From NCBI GenBank assembly GCA_964242335.1, contig CAXTAY010000002.1:62001-126000 (forward strand): 64,000 nt of DNA. The letters are read 5' to 3'. The stretch comes from Lichenicoccus sp964242335. GTDB taxonomy: Bacteria > Pseudomonadota > Alphaproteobacteria > Acetobacterales > Acetobacteraceae. This document shows, piece after piece, positions 1 through 8,709 of this stretch. A program made the position numbers and the translations under genes. The stretch's first letter is position 1; each line of letters starts with the position of its first letter. The notes under the pieces were generated by a model that saw only the letters and a program-made list of their open reading frames with translations, was not told the origin of the DNA and ran no database searches.

Positions 1-151
1 CCAGGGTGCGGCGGCCGGCGGCGAGCCGGCGCTGGAAGAAGCCCAGGTTGCGGGCGCGACCGAACAGGCCGTGCAGCAGCACGATCGGCGGCCGGCGCCG
101 CGCGGCCTCGTGGTCCAGCTCGGGCCCGCGTTCGACGACGTGGAGTCTCAA
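1..151 (-). CDS. alpha/beta hydrolase, N-terminal part only (runs off the window)
   Basis: The minus strand encodes a short leader followed by P-P-I-V-L-L-H-G-L-F-G-R-A-R-N, which matches the first beta strand and oxyanion-hole segment (HG-x-x-G) of alpha/beta hydrolases such as the YbfF esterase type. The frame is open to the window edge, so the nucleophile elbow and the rest of the catalytic triad are not visible. The start chosen is a TTG at 151, because no ATG or GTG lies in a sensible place; this start is uncertain. The gene follows the oxidoreductase at 194-1201 on the same strand after about 40 bases and may be cotranscribed with it. The substrate cannot be inferred. Confidence 0.6.
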   Translation of the reverse strand, partial: MRLHVVERGPELDHEAARRRPPIVLLHGLFGRARNLGFFQRRLAAGRRTL

Positions 152-193
152 GACGCCAGCCTCAAGAAGGCAGCGGCACGGCGACGGTCGGCG

Positions 194-1201
194 TCACGCC
201 TCCGCCATCGTCAGCACGATCTTGCCGGCGTGCGCGCCGCTCTCCATCAGCGCGTGCGCCTGCGCCGCTCCCGCGAGCGGGAACACCGCGTGGATCAGCG
301 GCCTGCAGGTGCCGGCCTCCAGCAGCGGCCAGGCGTGGCTGAGCAGTGCCGAGGCGATCTCGCCCTTGTAGGCCAGGCTGCGCGGACGCATCGTCGAGCC
401 GGTGATGGTCAGCCGGCGCCGCATCAGCCGGGACAGGTCCAGGCCCTCCGCCCGATGCCCGCCCTGCACCGCGATCAGCAGCAGCCGCCCATCCTCGGCC
501 AGGCTGTCCAGGTTGCGCTCGAGATAGGCCGCCCCGATCATGTCCAGGATCGCGTTCACCCCGGCGCCACCGGTGAGCTCGCCGATCCGCTCGGCGAAGT
601 CCTCGGTGCGGTAGTTGATCGCCGCCTCCGCGCCGAGCGAGAGGCAGGTCGCGCATTTCGCATCGCTCCCGGCGGTGGCGTAGGCGACCGCGCCGAGCCC
701 GCGCGCGAGCTGGATCGCGGTGCTACCGATGCCGCTGGTGCCGCCATGCACCAGCATGCGCTCGCCGGCCGAGAGCCGGCCGATCCGGAACAGGTTCGAC
801 CACACCGTGAAGTAGTTCTCAGGCAGTGCCGCGGCACGCACGGCATCGAAGCCGGCCGGCCAGGGCAGGCACTGTGCCAGCGGGGCGGTGCAGTACTCTG
901 CGTAGCCGCCGCCATTGACCAGCGCGCAGACCCGGTCGCCGATCGAGAAGCCCTCGCCGCTGCAGCCGGACGCCACGATCTCGCCCGCGACCTCGAGGCC
1001 GAGCACCGGGTTCGCGCTCGGCGGCGGCGGATACGCACCCCGGCGCTGCATGATGTCGGGCCGGTTGATCCCTGCCGCCTCCACCCGGATCAGCACCTCC
1101 CCCTGGCCGGGATGCGGCACCGCGCCGCGGGCGAGCCGCATCACCTCGGGTCCGCCATCTCCGTTGCGTTCGATGAAGCGCATGGTCTGGGGATGGGTCA
1201 T
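194..1201 (-). CDS. NAD(P)H quinone oxidoreductase, zinc-independent MDR family
   Basis: The 335-residue product belongs to the quinone oxidoreductase (Qor/PIG3-like) branch of the medium-chain dehydrogenases. It has the N-terminal GroES-like domain (P-G-Q-G-E-V-L-I-R-V, then A-G-I-N-R-P-D-I-M-Q-R-G) and a Rossmann domain with H-G-G-T-S-G-I-G-S-T-A-I-Q-L-A, a variant of the usual NADPH-binding loop. Zinc-ligand cysteines typical of alcohol dehydrogenases are not evident. By family it reduces quinones or enones with NADPH in the cytoplasm. The ATG at 1201 is preferred because a GAGG lies nine bases upstream; an in-frame ATG at 1216 is the alternative. The frame stays open far upstream only because of the high G+C content. 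Confidence 0.9.
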   Translation of the reverse strand: MTHPQTMRFIERNGDGGPEVMRLARGAVPHPGQGEVLIRVEAAGINRPDIMQRRGAYPPPPSANPVLGLEVAGEIVASGCSGEGFSIGDRVCALVNGGGYAEYCTAPLAQCLPWPAGFDAVRAAALPENYFTVWSNLFRIGRLSAGERMLVHGGTSGIGSTAIQLARGLGAVAYATAGSDAKCATCLSLGAEAAINYRTEDFAERIGELTGGAGVNAILDMIGAAYLERNLDSLAEDGRLLLIAVQGGHRAEGLDLSRLMRRRLTITGSTMRPRSLAYKGEIASALLSHAWPLLEAGTCRPLIHAVFPLAGAAQAHALMESGAHAGKIVLTMAEA

Positions 1202-1331
1202 CACGAGCCGCCTCATCGCGCCGGGCCACGCCCGATCCTGTAGGCGCCCGGATCGGTTTGCAAGCGGCGGCACCGGTGCAACCGGGATGGCGGGCACCGG
1301 TTCAGATCCAGGCACCTCCGGCCAGGCACTC

Positions 1332-1802
1332 ATGAAGGCGAACCCGATGCTACGATCCCGCGGCGGATGGCTCCGCGACTGGCACCGTGACCGGCACCGC
1401 GACTGGCACCGCGACTGGCACCGCGACTGGCGCTGCGACCGGCACCGCGACGGCGAGGTGTGGCGGACCACCCCGGTCGGCAGCGACATGCCGCCCCGTC
1501 CTGCACCGTTCGACGACGAGGACGAGGACGACCCGGATGCGCCGACGCCGCTCGGCGATCCGCCGCCGCCGATCCCGGTGCCGCCCGCCGAACCGCCGCC
1601 GCTGCATGTTCGGGCGCCACGAGCCTCCGCCTGCCCGGCGCTATGGGGCGCGCGTGCCACAGCTTCGGCGATTCGTCGAGGTTGCGCGGCTAATCCGGAA
1701 ACGGTGATTGCTCCGGCGCGGCCGCGGCCGCAAAAGCGTCGCGGAGATCCTGCGGCGGGGCTCCCGCAGCGCCGCGCGCGGATCGACTGCGAGGCCAGCT
1801 AG
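1332..1802 (+). CDS. possible low-complexity hypothetical protein
   Basis: This is a weakly supported open frame in the 617-base stretch between the oxidoreductase and the ClC gene. The first third is the translated 12-bp repeat (R-D-W-H units). It is followed by a segment that does look protein-like: an acidic run D-D-E-D-E-D-D-P-D-A and a proline-rich run P-P-P-P-I-P-V-P-P. A shorter version could begin at the ATG near 1488, just before the acidic part. No domain is recognised. The opposite strand over 1350-1607 is also open and reads as V-P-V-A repeats, so the coding strand is not settled. The stretch may be non-coding. Confidence 0.25.
   Translation: MKANPMLRSRGGWLRDWHRDRHRDWHRDWHRDWRCDRHRDGEVWRTTPVGSDMPPRPAPFDDEDEDDPDAPTPLGDPPPPIPVPPAEPPPLHVRAPRASACPALWGARATASAIRRGCAANPETVIAPARPRPQKRRGDPAAGLPQRRARIDCEAS
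1377..1448. repeat. 12-bp tandem repeat, six units
   Basis: Six consecutive copies of the 12-mer gaYtggcaccgc, with single-base variants (unit 1 ends in t, unit 5 reads cgctgc). They start at 1377, 1389, 1401, 1413, 1425 and 1437. Units 3 and 4 are identical. The length is a multiple of three, so any overlapping frame stays open. A related array lies at 10207-10254. Confidence 0.9.
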
Positions 1803-1818
1803 GGGCGCGAGAACGGGC

Positions 1819-3690
1819 ATGCCGGGCATGTTGGCCACCATGCGTCGCCGTCAGGCGGCGGCGCCCCGGCCCGGATCGCTGTCCGGCGCCGCCGCCGGGG
1901 CCGGCACCCGCAGCGGCTTCTCGATCCGCAAGCGGGCGGCGCCGGTGCAGCGCTGGGTGCTGCACGCGCCGCAGACGCTGCGTGCCCTGGTACGCGCCGA
2001 CGAGATCTGGCTGGTGCTGCTCGCCGCCTGCGTCGGCGTCGCCGCCGGCGCGATGGTGGTCGCCATCAACGACATCACGCTGCTCGCGCATCGCACCCTG
2101 TTCGCGCTCAACAATGACGGCCGGTTGTCCGGCCTGGTCTCGATCGATCCGACCCGCGTGGTGATGGTGCCGACGCTGGGCGGGCTGCTGCTCGGCCTCA
2201 GCGGCCTCGCCATCGCCCGGGTGCGGCCGACCCGGCCGGTCGATCCGATCGAGGCCAACGCGCTGCATGGCGGGCGGATGTCGCTCGGCGACAGCCTGAT
2301 CGTGGTGCTGCAGACGCTGATCTCCAACGGCGCCGGCGCCTCGATCGGCCTCGAGGCCGGCTATACCCAGATCGGCTCCGCCGTCGCCTCGAGGCTGGGG
2401 CGCGCCTTCCGGGTGCGTCGCGGCGACCTGCGCACGCTGGTCGGCTGCGGCGCCGCCGGTGCCATCGGTGCCGCCTTCGACGCGCCGCTGGCGGGCGCCT
2501 TCTACGCCTTCGAGCTGGTGATCGGCACCTACTCGCTGGCCAACCTGGCGCCGGTCACGCTGGCCTCGATCTGCGCCATCATCGTCACCCACGCGATGGA
2601 CGGCGCCGCACCCTCGCTCAACCTGCCGATGCCGACCAGCATCGACTGGCGCGACTACGCCGCGATCCTGGTGCTGGGCATCGTCAGCGCGCTGGTCGGC
2701 ATCGCGATCATGCACATGGTGACCCTGACGGAATCCGCGTTCCGCCGCTCGCGGGTGCCGGGCTGGTGCCGCCCGGCCATCGGCGGGCTGATCGTCGGCG
2801 GCCTCGCCCTGGTCACGCCGGCGGTGATGTCCTCCGGTCACGCGGCGTTGCGGCTCGGCCTGAACGGCGAGTACGGGCTGCGCCAGGCCGCGTTCCTGCT
2901 GTTGCTCAAGGCGCTGGCCTCGGCGATCTCGATCGGTTCGGGATTCCGCGGCGGCCTGTTCTTCGCCTCGCTGTTCCTCGGCGTGCTGACCGGCACGGTG
3001 TGCGGCGACCTGCTCGGGCTGCTCACCACGCAGTCGCTGCCGCCGGTGATCTGCGCACTGATCTGCATGAGCGCGCTCGCGGTGGCGGTGGTCGGCGGTC
3101 CGCTGACGATGGTGTTCCTGTCGCTGGAATCCACCGGCAGCCTGCCGCTGACGGTGGCGGTGCTGGTCGCCTCGGTGGTGTCGGCGCTGACCGTGCGGCG
3201 CACCTTCGGCTATTCGTTCGCCACTTGGCGGTTCCACCTGCGCGGGGAGTCGATCCGCAGCGCGCTGGATATCGGCTGGATGCGCAACCTCACCGTCGGG
3301 CGCATGATGCGACGCGAGCTGCGCACCCTGCGCGCCGACACCTCGGTGGCCTCGGTGCGGCGCGACTACCCGCTCGGCTCGACGCCGCGGATCGTCGTGG
3401 TCGACGAGGCCGGACGCTACCTGGGCATCGTGCAGGTGCCGGACCTGCACGCCGCCGCCAAGGAGGTGACCCGGCTCGGCGAACTGCTCGACGAGGAGGA
3501 GGCGGCGCTGCTGCCGCAGATGAACGTCAAGGAGGCGATCGCGCTGTTCGAGCAGGCGGAGAGCGACGCGCTGGTGGTGGTCGACGACCTGGAACGGCGT
3601 CGTGTGATCGGGATCCTGACCGAGCAGCACGCGCTGCGCCGCTACAGCGAGGAGCTCGACCGCAGCCGGCGCGAGCTGTCGGGCGAATGA
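1819..3690 (+). CDS. ClC-family chloride channel/antiporter with C-terminal CBS domains
   Basis: The 623-residue product has a basic N terminus, about ten hydrophobic segments and two CBS domains at roughly residues 495-550 and 570-615. The ClC filter regions are recognisable but diverged. The usual G-R-E-G-P loop reads G-L-E-A-G at residues 177-181, keeping the gating glutamate (E179). The G-G-x-F-x-P region reads G-S-G-F-R-G-G from residue 373. Family knowledge indicates anion transport across the inner membrane, with the CBS pair sensing adenylates. The ATG at 1819 is preferred because an AGGGG lies upstream; ATGs at 1828 and 1840 are alternatives. The stop overlaps the start of the carboxylesterase gene, so the two are translationally coupled. 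Confidence 0.9.
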   Translation: MPGMLATMRRRQAAAPRPGSLSGAAAGAGTRSGFSIRKRAAPVQRWVLHAPQTLRALVRADEIWLVLLAACVGVAAGAMVVAINDITLLAHRTLFALNNDGRLSGLVSIDPTRVVMVPTLGGLLLGLSGLAIARVRPTRPVDPIEANALHGGRMSLGDSLIVVLQTLISNGAGASIGLEAGYTQIGSAVASRLGRAFRVRRGDLRTLVGCGAAGAIGAAFDAPLAGAFYAFELVIGTYSLANLAPVTLASICAIIVTHAMDGAAPSLNLPMPTSIDWRDYAAILVLGIVSALVGIAIMHMVTLTESAFRRSRVPGWCRPAIGGLIVGGLALVTPAVMSSGHAALRLGLNGEYGLRQAAFLLLLKALASAISIGSGFRGGLFFASLFLGVLTGTVCGDLLGLLTTQSLPPVICALICMSALAVAVVGGPLTMVFLSLESTGSLPLTVAVLVASVVSALTVRRTFGYSFATWRFHLRGESIRSALDIGWMRNLTVGRMMRRELRTLRADTSVASVRRDYPLGSTPRIVVVDEAGRYLGIVQVPDLHAAAKEVTRLGELLDEEEAALLPQMNVKEAIALFEQAESDALVVVDDLERRRVIGILTEQHALRRYSEELDRSRRELSGE

Positions 3691-5276
3691 GCCTCGGACG
3701 GCGGCTGCTGCTGCGGGGAGCGCCCTCGCTGTTCGGCGGCGCGCTCGCCGGCGGAGCCGGCCGCCCGGCCGCGCTGCCGGCGGCGCCGCTCCGGGGCGTC
3801 CAGGAGGCGGTGCTGCGCACCCGCGCCGGACTGTTGCGCGGCAGCCGGTCCGGCGGCGTCCGCGCCTTCCTCGGCATCCCGTACGGCCATCTCCCCGGCC
3901 GGTTCAGGCCGGCGGCGGCGGCGGCACCCTGGCCCGGGATACGCGACGCCGTCCGCTTCGGTCCGATCGCCGTGCAGCGCCTCGGCAGTGCCGCGTCTTC
4001 CGACAGCAGCGAGCAGTGCCTCTCGGTCAACGTCTGGACGCCCGACGCGGTGCCGGAGGGCGGAGCCGGGCGGCCGGTGCTGGTGTGGGTGCATGGCGGC
4101 TCCAACGTCAGCGGTGCGTCGAGCCAGCCGATCTTCGACGGCGCGCGCTTCGCCCGCTCGGGCGTGGTGTGCGTCACCTTCAACTACCGGCTCGGCGTGC
4201 TCGGCTTCCTCGAGCTGGGCGACGCGATCGGCGGCCGCTATCGAGGCTGCGGCAACAACGGGCTGCGCGACCAGCTGCTGGCGCTGCGCTGGGTGCGCGA
4301 CAACATCGCGGCCTTCGGCGGCGATCCCGCCCGCGTCACCCTCGGCGGCGAGTCCGCCGGAGCCAAGGACGTCGCCGCCCTGCTGTCCGCGCCGCCGGCG
4401 CGCGGCCTGTTCTCGCGCGCGATCCTGGAGAGCGGCGGCGGCCGCACCGTGCTGTCCTTGCCGCAGGCCGGCGCGGTCAGGCGACGCTACCTGGCCCTGC
4501 TCGGCCTCGCCGACGACCGCGCCGACCGGCTGCTCGGCCTCGATACCGACCGCCTGATCGAGGCGCAGCACGCACTGATGCTGGACGTGCCGTTCAGCTA
4601 CCCGCTGCGGCCGCTGGTCGACGGCACCCTGCTGCCGGCGATGCCGGAGACCGCGATCGCGCTCGGCAGTGCGGCGCACGTGCCGCTGCTGCTCGGCACC
4701 AACCGCGACGAGGCGCGGCTGTTCCTGCCGCCGGGTGCGGCGTCGCGGCCGCTGGACGGGCACAGCCTGTCCAACATGGACGCCGGCCGGTTCGAGGCCA
4801 TCCTGTCGCGCTACGACGCCTCGATGACCGCGCCGGACCAGGCGGAGATACGCTGGCGCGCGCTGACCGCCGAGGAGTACTGGATCCCCTCGGTGCGCGT
4901 CGCCGAGGCGCAGAGCGGCGCCGGCGGCACCGCCTGGATGTACCGCTTCGACAAGCGGGCGGACGCCGGTCCGTTCGCGGGGCGTGCGGCGCACGTCTCG
5001 GAGCTGCCCTACGTGTGGAACAACCCGGACGATCCGCAGCTGGCGCCGCTGATCGCGGGCTTCGACGCGGCACTCGCGGAGCGGATGCACGCCGCCTGGG
5101 TGGCGTTCATCGCCGGCGGGCCGCCGGCGGCAGCCGGGCTGCCGGACTGGCCGCCCTATGACGCGCACAGCCGCACGACGATGATCCTCGACCGGGCGAG
5201 CCGCCTGCAGGACGATCCCGAGCAGGCGGAGCGCCGGCTCTGGTCGCGCCTGTTCCTGGCCGACGCGACGCGCTGA
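3687..5276 (+). CDS. type-B carboxylesterase, probably exported
   Basis: The 529-residue product belongs to the carboxylesterase/lipase type-B family. It shows F-L-G-I-P-Y-G near the N terminus, E-Q-C-L-S-V-N-V-W-T-P (the family's E-D-C-L signature), an oxyanion-hole H-G-G and the nucleophile elbow G-E-S-A-G with serine at residue 223. The N terminus carries an arginine pair and a hydrophobic alanine/glycine-rich stretch (residues 1-30), suggesting a signal peptide, possibly of Tat type. The ATG overlaps the stop of the ClC gene (ATGA). By family it hydrolyses carboxylic esters; the substrate is unknown. A hairpin terminator follows immediately. Confidence 0.9.
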   Translation: MSLGRRLLLRGAPSLFGGALAGGAGRPAALPAAPLRGVQEAVLRTRAGLLRGSRSGGVRAFLGIPYGHLPGRFRPAAAAAPWPGIRDAVRFGPIAVQRLGSAASSDSSEQCLSVNVWTPDAVPEGGAGRPVLVWVHGGSNVSGASSQPIFDGARFARSGVVCVTFNYRLGVLGFLELGDAIGGRYRGCGNNGLRDQLLALRWVRDNIAAFGGDPARVTLGGESAGAKDVAALLSAPPARGLFSRAILESGGGRTVLSLPQAGAVRRRYLALLGLADDRADRLLGLDTDRLIEAQHALMLDVPFSYPLRPLVDGTLLPAMPETAIALGSAAHVPLLLGTNRDEARLFLPPGAASRPLDGHSLSNMDAGRFEAILSRYDASMTAPDQAEIRWRALTAEEYWIPSVRVAEAQSGAGGTAWMYRFDKRADAGPFAGRAAHVSELPYVWNNPDDPQLAPLIAGFDAALAERMHAAWVAFIAGGPPAAAGLPDWPPYDAHSRTTMILDRASRLQDDPEQAERRLWSRLFLADATR

Positions 5277-5280
5277 GCGA

Positions 5281-5302
5281 GGCGGGCGCCGGAGCGCCCG
5301 CC
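5281..5302. terminator. hairpin between convergent esterase and glnA genes
   Basis: A perfect 9-bp G+C stem (5281-5289 with 5294-5302) and a four-base loop sit between two convergent genes. There is no T-run, so it could act as a bidirectional hairpin or a Rho-assisted end. Confidence 0.5.
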
Positions 5303-5325
5303 GCCGCCGGTTCGGATCGCCCGGT

Positions 5326-6789
5326 TCAGACCGAGTAGTACATCTCGAACTCCACCGGATGCGGCGTGTGCTCGAACCGGTAGACCTCCTTCCACTTGAT
5401 CTCGCAGTAGCTCTCGATCTGGTCCTGCGAGAACACGCCGCCCTCGAGCAGGAAGCCGTGGTCGGCGGTGAGCGCCGCCAGGGCCTCGCGCAGCGAGCCG
5501 CAGACGGTCGGGATGCTGTGCAGCTCCTCCGGCGGCAGGTCATAGAGGTCCTTGTCCATCGCCTCGCCGGGATGGATCTTGTTCTTGATGCCGTCGAGCC
5601 CGGCCATCAGCATCGCCGCGAAGGCCAGGTACGGGTTGGCGGTGGGATCGGGGAACCGCACCTCGACGCGCTTGGCCTTGGGGTTGGTCGCGTACGGGAT
5701 GCGGCACGAGGCGGAGCGGTTGCGCGCCGAATAGGCGAGCAGCACCGGCGCCTCGAAGCCCGGGATCAGGCGCTTGTACGAGTTGGTGGACGGGTTGGTG
5801 AAGGCGTTCAGCGCCTTGGCGTGCTTGATGATGCCGCCGATATAATACAGCGCGCTGTCGGACAGGTCGGCATAGCCGTTGCCGCCGAACACCGGCTTGC
5901 CGTCCTTCCAGATCGACTGGTGCACGTGCATGCCCGATCCGTTGTCGCCGTAGATCGGCTTGGGCATGAAGGTCGCGGTCTTGCCGTAGGAATGCGCCAC
6001 GTTGTGGATGCAGTACTTATAGATCTGCATCTGGTCGGCCATCTTGGTCATCGGGCCGAACTTGGTGCCGAGCTCGTGCTGGCTCTGCGCCACCTCGTGG
6101 TGATGCTTCTCGATGACCAGGCCCATCTCCCCCATGGTCGAGAGCATCTCGGCGCGCAGGTCGTTCTCGCTGTCGACAGGGGGCACCGGGAAGTAGCCGC
6201 CCTTCACCCCCGGGCGGTGGCCCATGTTGCCTTCCGGATAATCCTTCATCGAGGCGCCCGGACCCTCGATGCTGTCGGTCTGGTACATCGCGAAGTTGGC
6301 GCCGGTGCCGAACTTCACGCTGTCGAAGATGAAGAACTCCGCCTCGGGCCCGAAGAAGGCGGTGTCGCCGATGCCGGTGGATTTCAGGTACTGCTCGGCC
6401 AGCTTGCTGGTGCCGCGCGGGTCGCGGTTGTAGAGCTGCCCGGTCGACGGCTCGAAGATGTCGCAGAACAGGATCAGCTGCGGCTTGGCCGCGAACGGAT
6501 CCATCACCGCGGTCTCCGGATCCGGCATCAGGATCATGTCGCTCTCGTTGATCGCCTTCCAGCCGGCGATCGACGAGCCGTCGAACATGATGCCGTCGCG
6601 GAACACGTCCTCGTCGATGGTCGAGACGTGCTGGGTGGTGTGCTGCCACTTGCCCCGCGGGTCGGTGAAGCGCAGGTCCACGTACTCGACCGAGTGTTCC
6701 TGCAGCTGCTCCATCACCTTCGCGACGTGGTCGGGCGCGGGCGCGGCCGGAGGCGGGACAGGAGCTGTCGCCGACGCTTTTTTCGCCAT
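5326..6789 (-). CDS. glnA: glutamine synthetase type I
   Basis: The 487-residue product makes glutamine from glutamate, ammonia and ATP. Visible signatures are D-G-S-S-I-A-G-W near the N terminus, the catalytic block with F-F-G-P-E-A-E-F-F-I-F-D, N-G-S-G-M-H-V-H-Q-S, and N-R-S-A-S-C-R-I-P. The adenylylation site (K-D-L-Y-D-L-P-P-E-E, tyrosine at about residue 416) is intact, so activity is likely tuned by GlnE. The N terminus carries a roughly 20-residue alanine/proline extension relative to the usual start. The ATG at 6789 has AAGG eight bases upstream. The gene lies downstream of glnB on the same strand and has its own sigma-54 promoter. Confidence 0.97.
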   Translation of the reverse strand: MAKKASATAPVPPPAAPAPDHVAKVMEQLQEHSVEYVDLRFTDPRGKWQHTTQHVSTIDEDVFRDGIMFDGSSIAGWKAINESDMILMPDPETAVMDPFAAKPQLILFCDIFEPSTGQLYNRDPRGTSKLAEQYLKSTGIGDTAFFGPEAEFFIFDSVKFGTGANFAMYQTDSIEGPGASMKDYPEGNMGHRPGVKGGYFPVPPVDSENDLRAEMLSTMGEMGLVIEKHHHEVAQSQHELGTKFGPMTKMADQMQIYKYCIHNVAHSYGKTATFMPKPIYGDNGSGMHVHQSIWKDGKPVFGGNGYADLSDSALYYIGGIIKHAKALNAFTNPSTNSYKRLIPGFEAPVLLAYSARNRSASCRIPYATNPKAKRVEVRFPDPTANPYLAFAAMLMAGLDGIKNKIHPGEAMDKDLYDLPPEELHSIPTVCGSLREALAALTADHGFLLEGGVFSQDQIESYCEIKWKEVYRFEHTPHPVEFEMYYSV

Positions 6790-6865
6790 ATGAGATACCT
6801 TGCTGATTGCGGCCGCACCGTGCGGCCGTGAGGAGGAGTGGAAGGCGGAGTCCAGCGCGAAGCTG

Positions 6866-6881
6866 AGCAATCAGCGTGCCA
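6866..6881 (-). promoter_or_regulatory. sigma-54 (RpoN) promoter of glnA
   Basis: On the minus strand this reads tggcacgctgattgct, which fits the -24/-12 consensus TGGCACG-N4-TTGCW. GG and GC are ten bases apart, as sigma-54 requires. It lies about 77 bases upstream of the glnA start codon, between glnB and glnA. This predicts NtrC-type activation of glnA when nitrogen is limiting. I did not identify convincing NtrC sites upstream by eye. Confidence 0.85.
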
Positions 6882-6956
6882 CGTTCGCCCGCATGCGCAA
6901 CCCGCGGGGCTACGCTGTCACGACTAAATTGCGCGCCGGCAGAAGCCGCCGAACCC

Positions 6957-7295
6957 TCAGACCGCGTCCTCGCCGCGTTCCCCGGTGCGGATCCGCACCA
7001 CCTCGTCGAGCGTGCTGACGAAGATCTTGCCGTCGCCGATGCGGCCGGTGCGTGCCGCCTCGGTGATCGCCTCGATCGCCCGCTCCGCCATCCGGTCCTC
7101 GCAGACCACCTCGATCTTCACCTTGGGCAGGAAGTCGACCACGTACTCGGCGCCGCGATACAGCTCGGTGTGGCCCTTCTGCCGGCCGAACCCCTTCGCC
7201 TCGGTGACGGTGATGCCCTGCAGCCCGATCTCGTGCAGCGCCTCCTTCACCTCGTCGAGCTTGAAGGGCTTGATGATGGCCTCGATTTTCTTCAT
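6957..7295 (-). CDS. glnB: nitrogen regulatory protein PII
   Basis: The product is 112 residues, the usual PII length. It senses 2-oxoglutarate and ATP/ADP and signals nitrogen status to GlnE, NtrB and other partners. The T-loop with the uridylylated tyrosine is intact (R-G-A-E-Y-V-V-D-F, Y51), and the C-terminal region has the B-loop T-G-R-I-G-D-G-K-I-F. It is upstream of glnA on the same strand with 167 bases between them. The modifying enzyme GlnD is encoded at 47236-50214. The GlnB rather than GlnK assignment rests on linkage to glnA. Confidence 0.95.
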   Translation of the reverse strand: MKKIEAIIKPFKLDEVKEALHEIGLQGITVTEAKGFGRQKGHTELYRGAEYVVDFLPKVKIEVVCEDRMAERAIEAITEAARTGRIGDGKIFVSTLDEVVRIRTGERGEDAV

Positions 7296-7449
7296 TGACC
7301 GTCCGCCGGACCTGCGGCGCTCCCCTTTGGCCGATCAGTGCCGGCGCATCGCGGCCTGCGGCGGGGGCCATTTCTGGCACGCGTCGGCGTGATCGGCAAT
7401 CGCGTCCCATATCCGCGCGCAGGCGCGACCGCGATCGGAGGATGGCACG

Positions 7450-8694
7450 ATGAAGAACGGCAATACCCTGCTCTCGGCGGTGCCCACCACGATCTTCAGC
7501 GTGATGTCGGCACTCGCGGTGCGCCACGAGGCGATCAATCTGGGCCAGGGCTTCCCCGACACCGAGGGACCGCGAGAGGTGGTGCAGGCCGCGGCCGAGG
7601 CGCTGCTCGACGGGCGCAACCAGTATCCGCCGCTCGCCGGCCTGCCCGAGCTGCGCCAGGCGGTGGCGGACTGCAACCGCCGCTTCTACGGCCTCGACAC
7701 CGATCCGCTGCGCGAGGTGGTGGTCACCTCGGGCGCCACCGAGGCGCTGACCGCCTCGCTGATGGCGCTGGTCGATCCCGGCGACGAGGTGGTGCTGATC
7801 GAGCCGCTCTACGACACCTACCTGCCGGTGGTGCGCCTGCTCGGCGGCGTGCCGCGTCTGGTGCGGCTGCGCGAGCCGACCGAGGGCGAGGCGGACTGGA
7901 CCCTGCCGCGCGAGGCGCTGGCGGCGGCCTTCGGTCCGCGCACCAAGGCGATCCTGCTCAACACGCCGATGAACCCGACCGGCAAGGTGTTCTCGGCCGA
8001 GGAACTCGCGCACGTCGCCGATCTGGTGGTCCGCCACGACGCCTACGCGATCTGCGACGAGGTCTACGAGCACCTCGTCTTCGCACCCGCCCGGCACGTG
8101 CCGCTGATGACGCTGCCCGGGATGCGCGAGCGCTGCATCCGGATCGGCAGCGCCGGCAAGAGCTTCTCGCTGACCGGCTGGAAGGTCGGCTACGCGACCG
8201 CGCCGGCGCCGCTCGCCGAGCTGGTCGCGCGCGCGCACCAGAACCTGACCTTCACCACCCCTCCCAACCTGCAGCGCGCGGTGGCTTTGGGACTGTCGCA
8301 GGACACGGCGTATTTCGAAGCGCTCGCGGCCAGCCTCGCGGCCCGTCGCGACCTGCTGAGCCGTGGCCTGCGCGGGATCGGCTTCGACGTGCTGCCGTGC
8401 TCGGGAAGCTACTTCGTCATCGCCGATTTCCGCCCGCTGCGGCTGCCGCCGGAGGTCGGCGGCGACGCGATGGCGTTCTGCCGCCACATCACCGAGCATG
8501 CGCGGGTCGCCGCGATCCCGGTGTCGGCGTTCTACGACGGTCCGCAGGCGCCGCAGCACCTGGTGCGCTTCGCCTTCTGCAAGCGCGAGCCGGTGCTGCG
8601 CGAGGCGATCGCCCGGCTGGCGGCGCTGTTCCGGCCGGCTCATGCCGCACCGGCGGGCGCCCCGCCGATTGACGCTCCGGCACAGTTCCTCTAG
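7450..8694 (+). CDS. class I/II pyridoxal-phosphate aminotransferase
   Basis: The 414-residue product is a fold-type I aminotransferase. It has I-N-L-G-Q-G-F-P-D near the N terminus, N-T-P-M-N-P-T-G-K for the cofactor site, and S-A-G-K-S-F-S-L-T-G-W-K with the Schiff-base lysine at residue 237. The sequence resembles the branch that includes kynurenine/methionine and N-succinyldiaminopimelate aminotransferases, so the substrate is undecided. The ATG at 7450 has a GGAGG eight bases upstream. It is divergent from glnB, and tRNA-His starts 15 bases after its stop. Confidence 0.9.
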   Translation: MKNGNTLLSAVPTTIFSVMSALAVRHEAINLGQGFPDTEGPREVVQAAAEALLDGRNQYPPLAGLPELRQAVADCNRRFYGLDTDPLREVVVTSGATEALTASLMALVDPGDEVVLIEPLYDTYLPVVRLLGGVPRLVRLREPTEGEADWTLPREALAAAFGPRTKAILLNTPMNPTGKVFSAEELAHVADLVVRHDAYAICDEVYEHLVFAPARHVPLMTLPGMRERCIRIGSAGKSFSLTGWKVGYATAPAPLAELVARAHQNLTFTTPPNLQRAVALGLSQDTAYFEALAASLAARRDLLSRGLRGIGFDVLPCSGSYFVIADFRPLRLPPEVGGDAMAFCRHITEHARVAAIPVSAFYDGPQAPQHLVRFAFCKREPVLREAIARLAALFRPAHAAPAGAPPIDAPAQFL

Positions 8695-8709
8695 ATCCGG
8701 CGCCGCGGT

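Noticed and set aside
1690..3630. Very long open frame antisense to the ClC gene
   Set aside because: It mirrors a well-supported gene; its translation is arginine/glutamine/histidine-rich with no domain, as expected for antisense frames in very high G+C DNA.
5359..6831. Long open frame antisense to glnA
   Set aside because: glnA is unambiguous; the antisense translation has no recognisable fold.
6890..6956. Possible NtrC-binding sites upstream of the glnA promoter
   Set aside because: Short gc-rich half-sites occur, but none forms a convincing tgca-N-tgca type dyad by eye.
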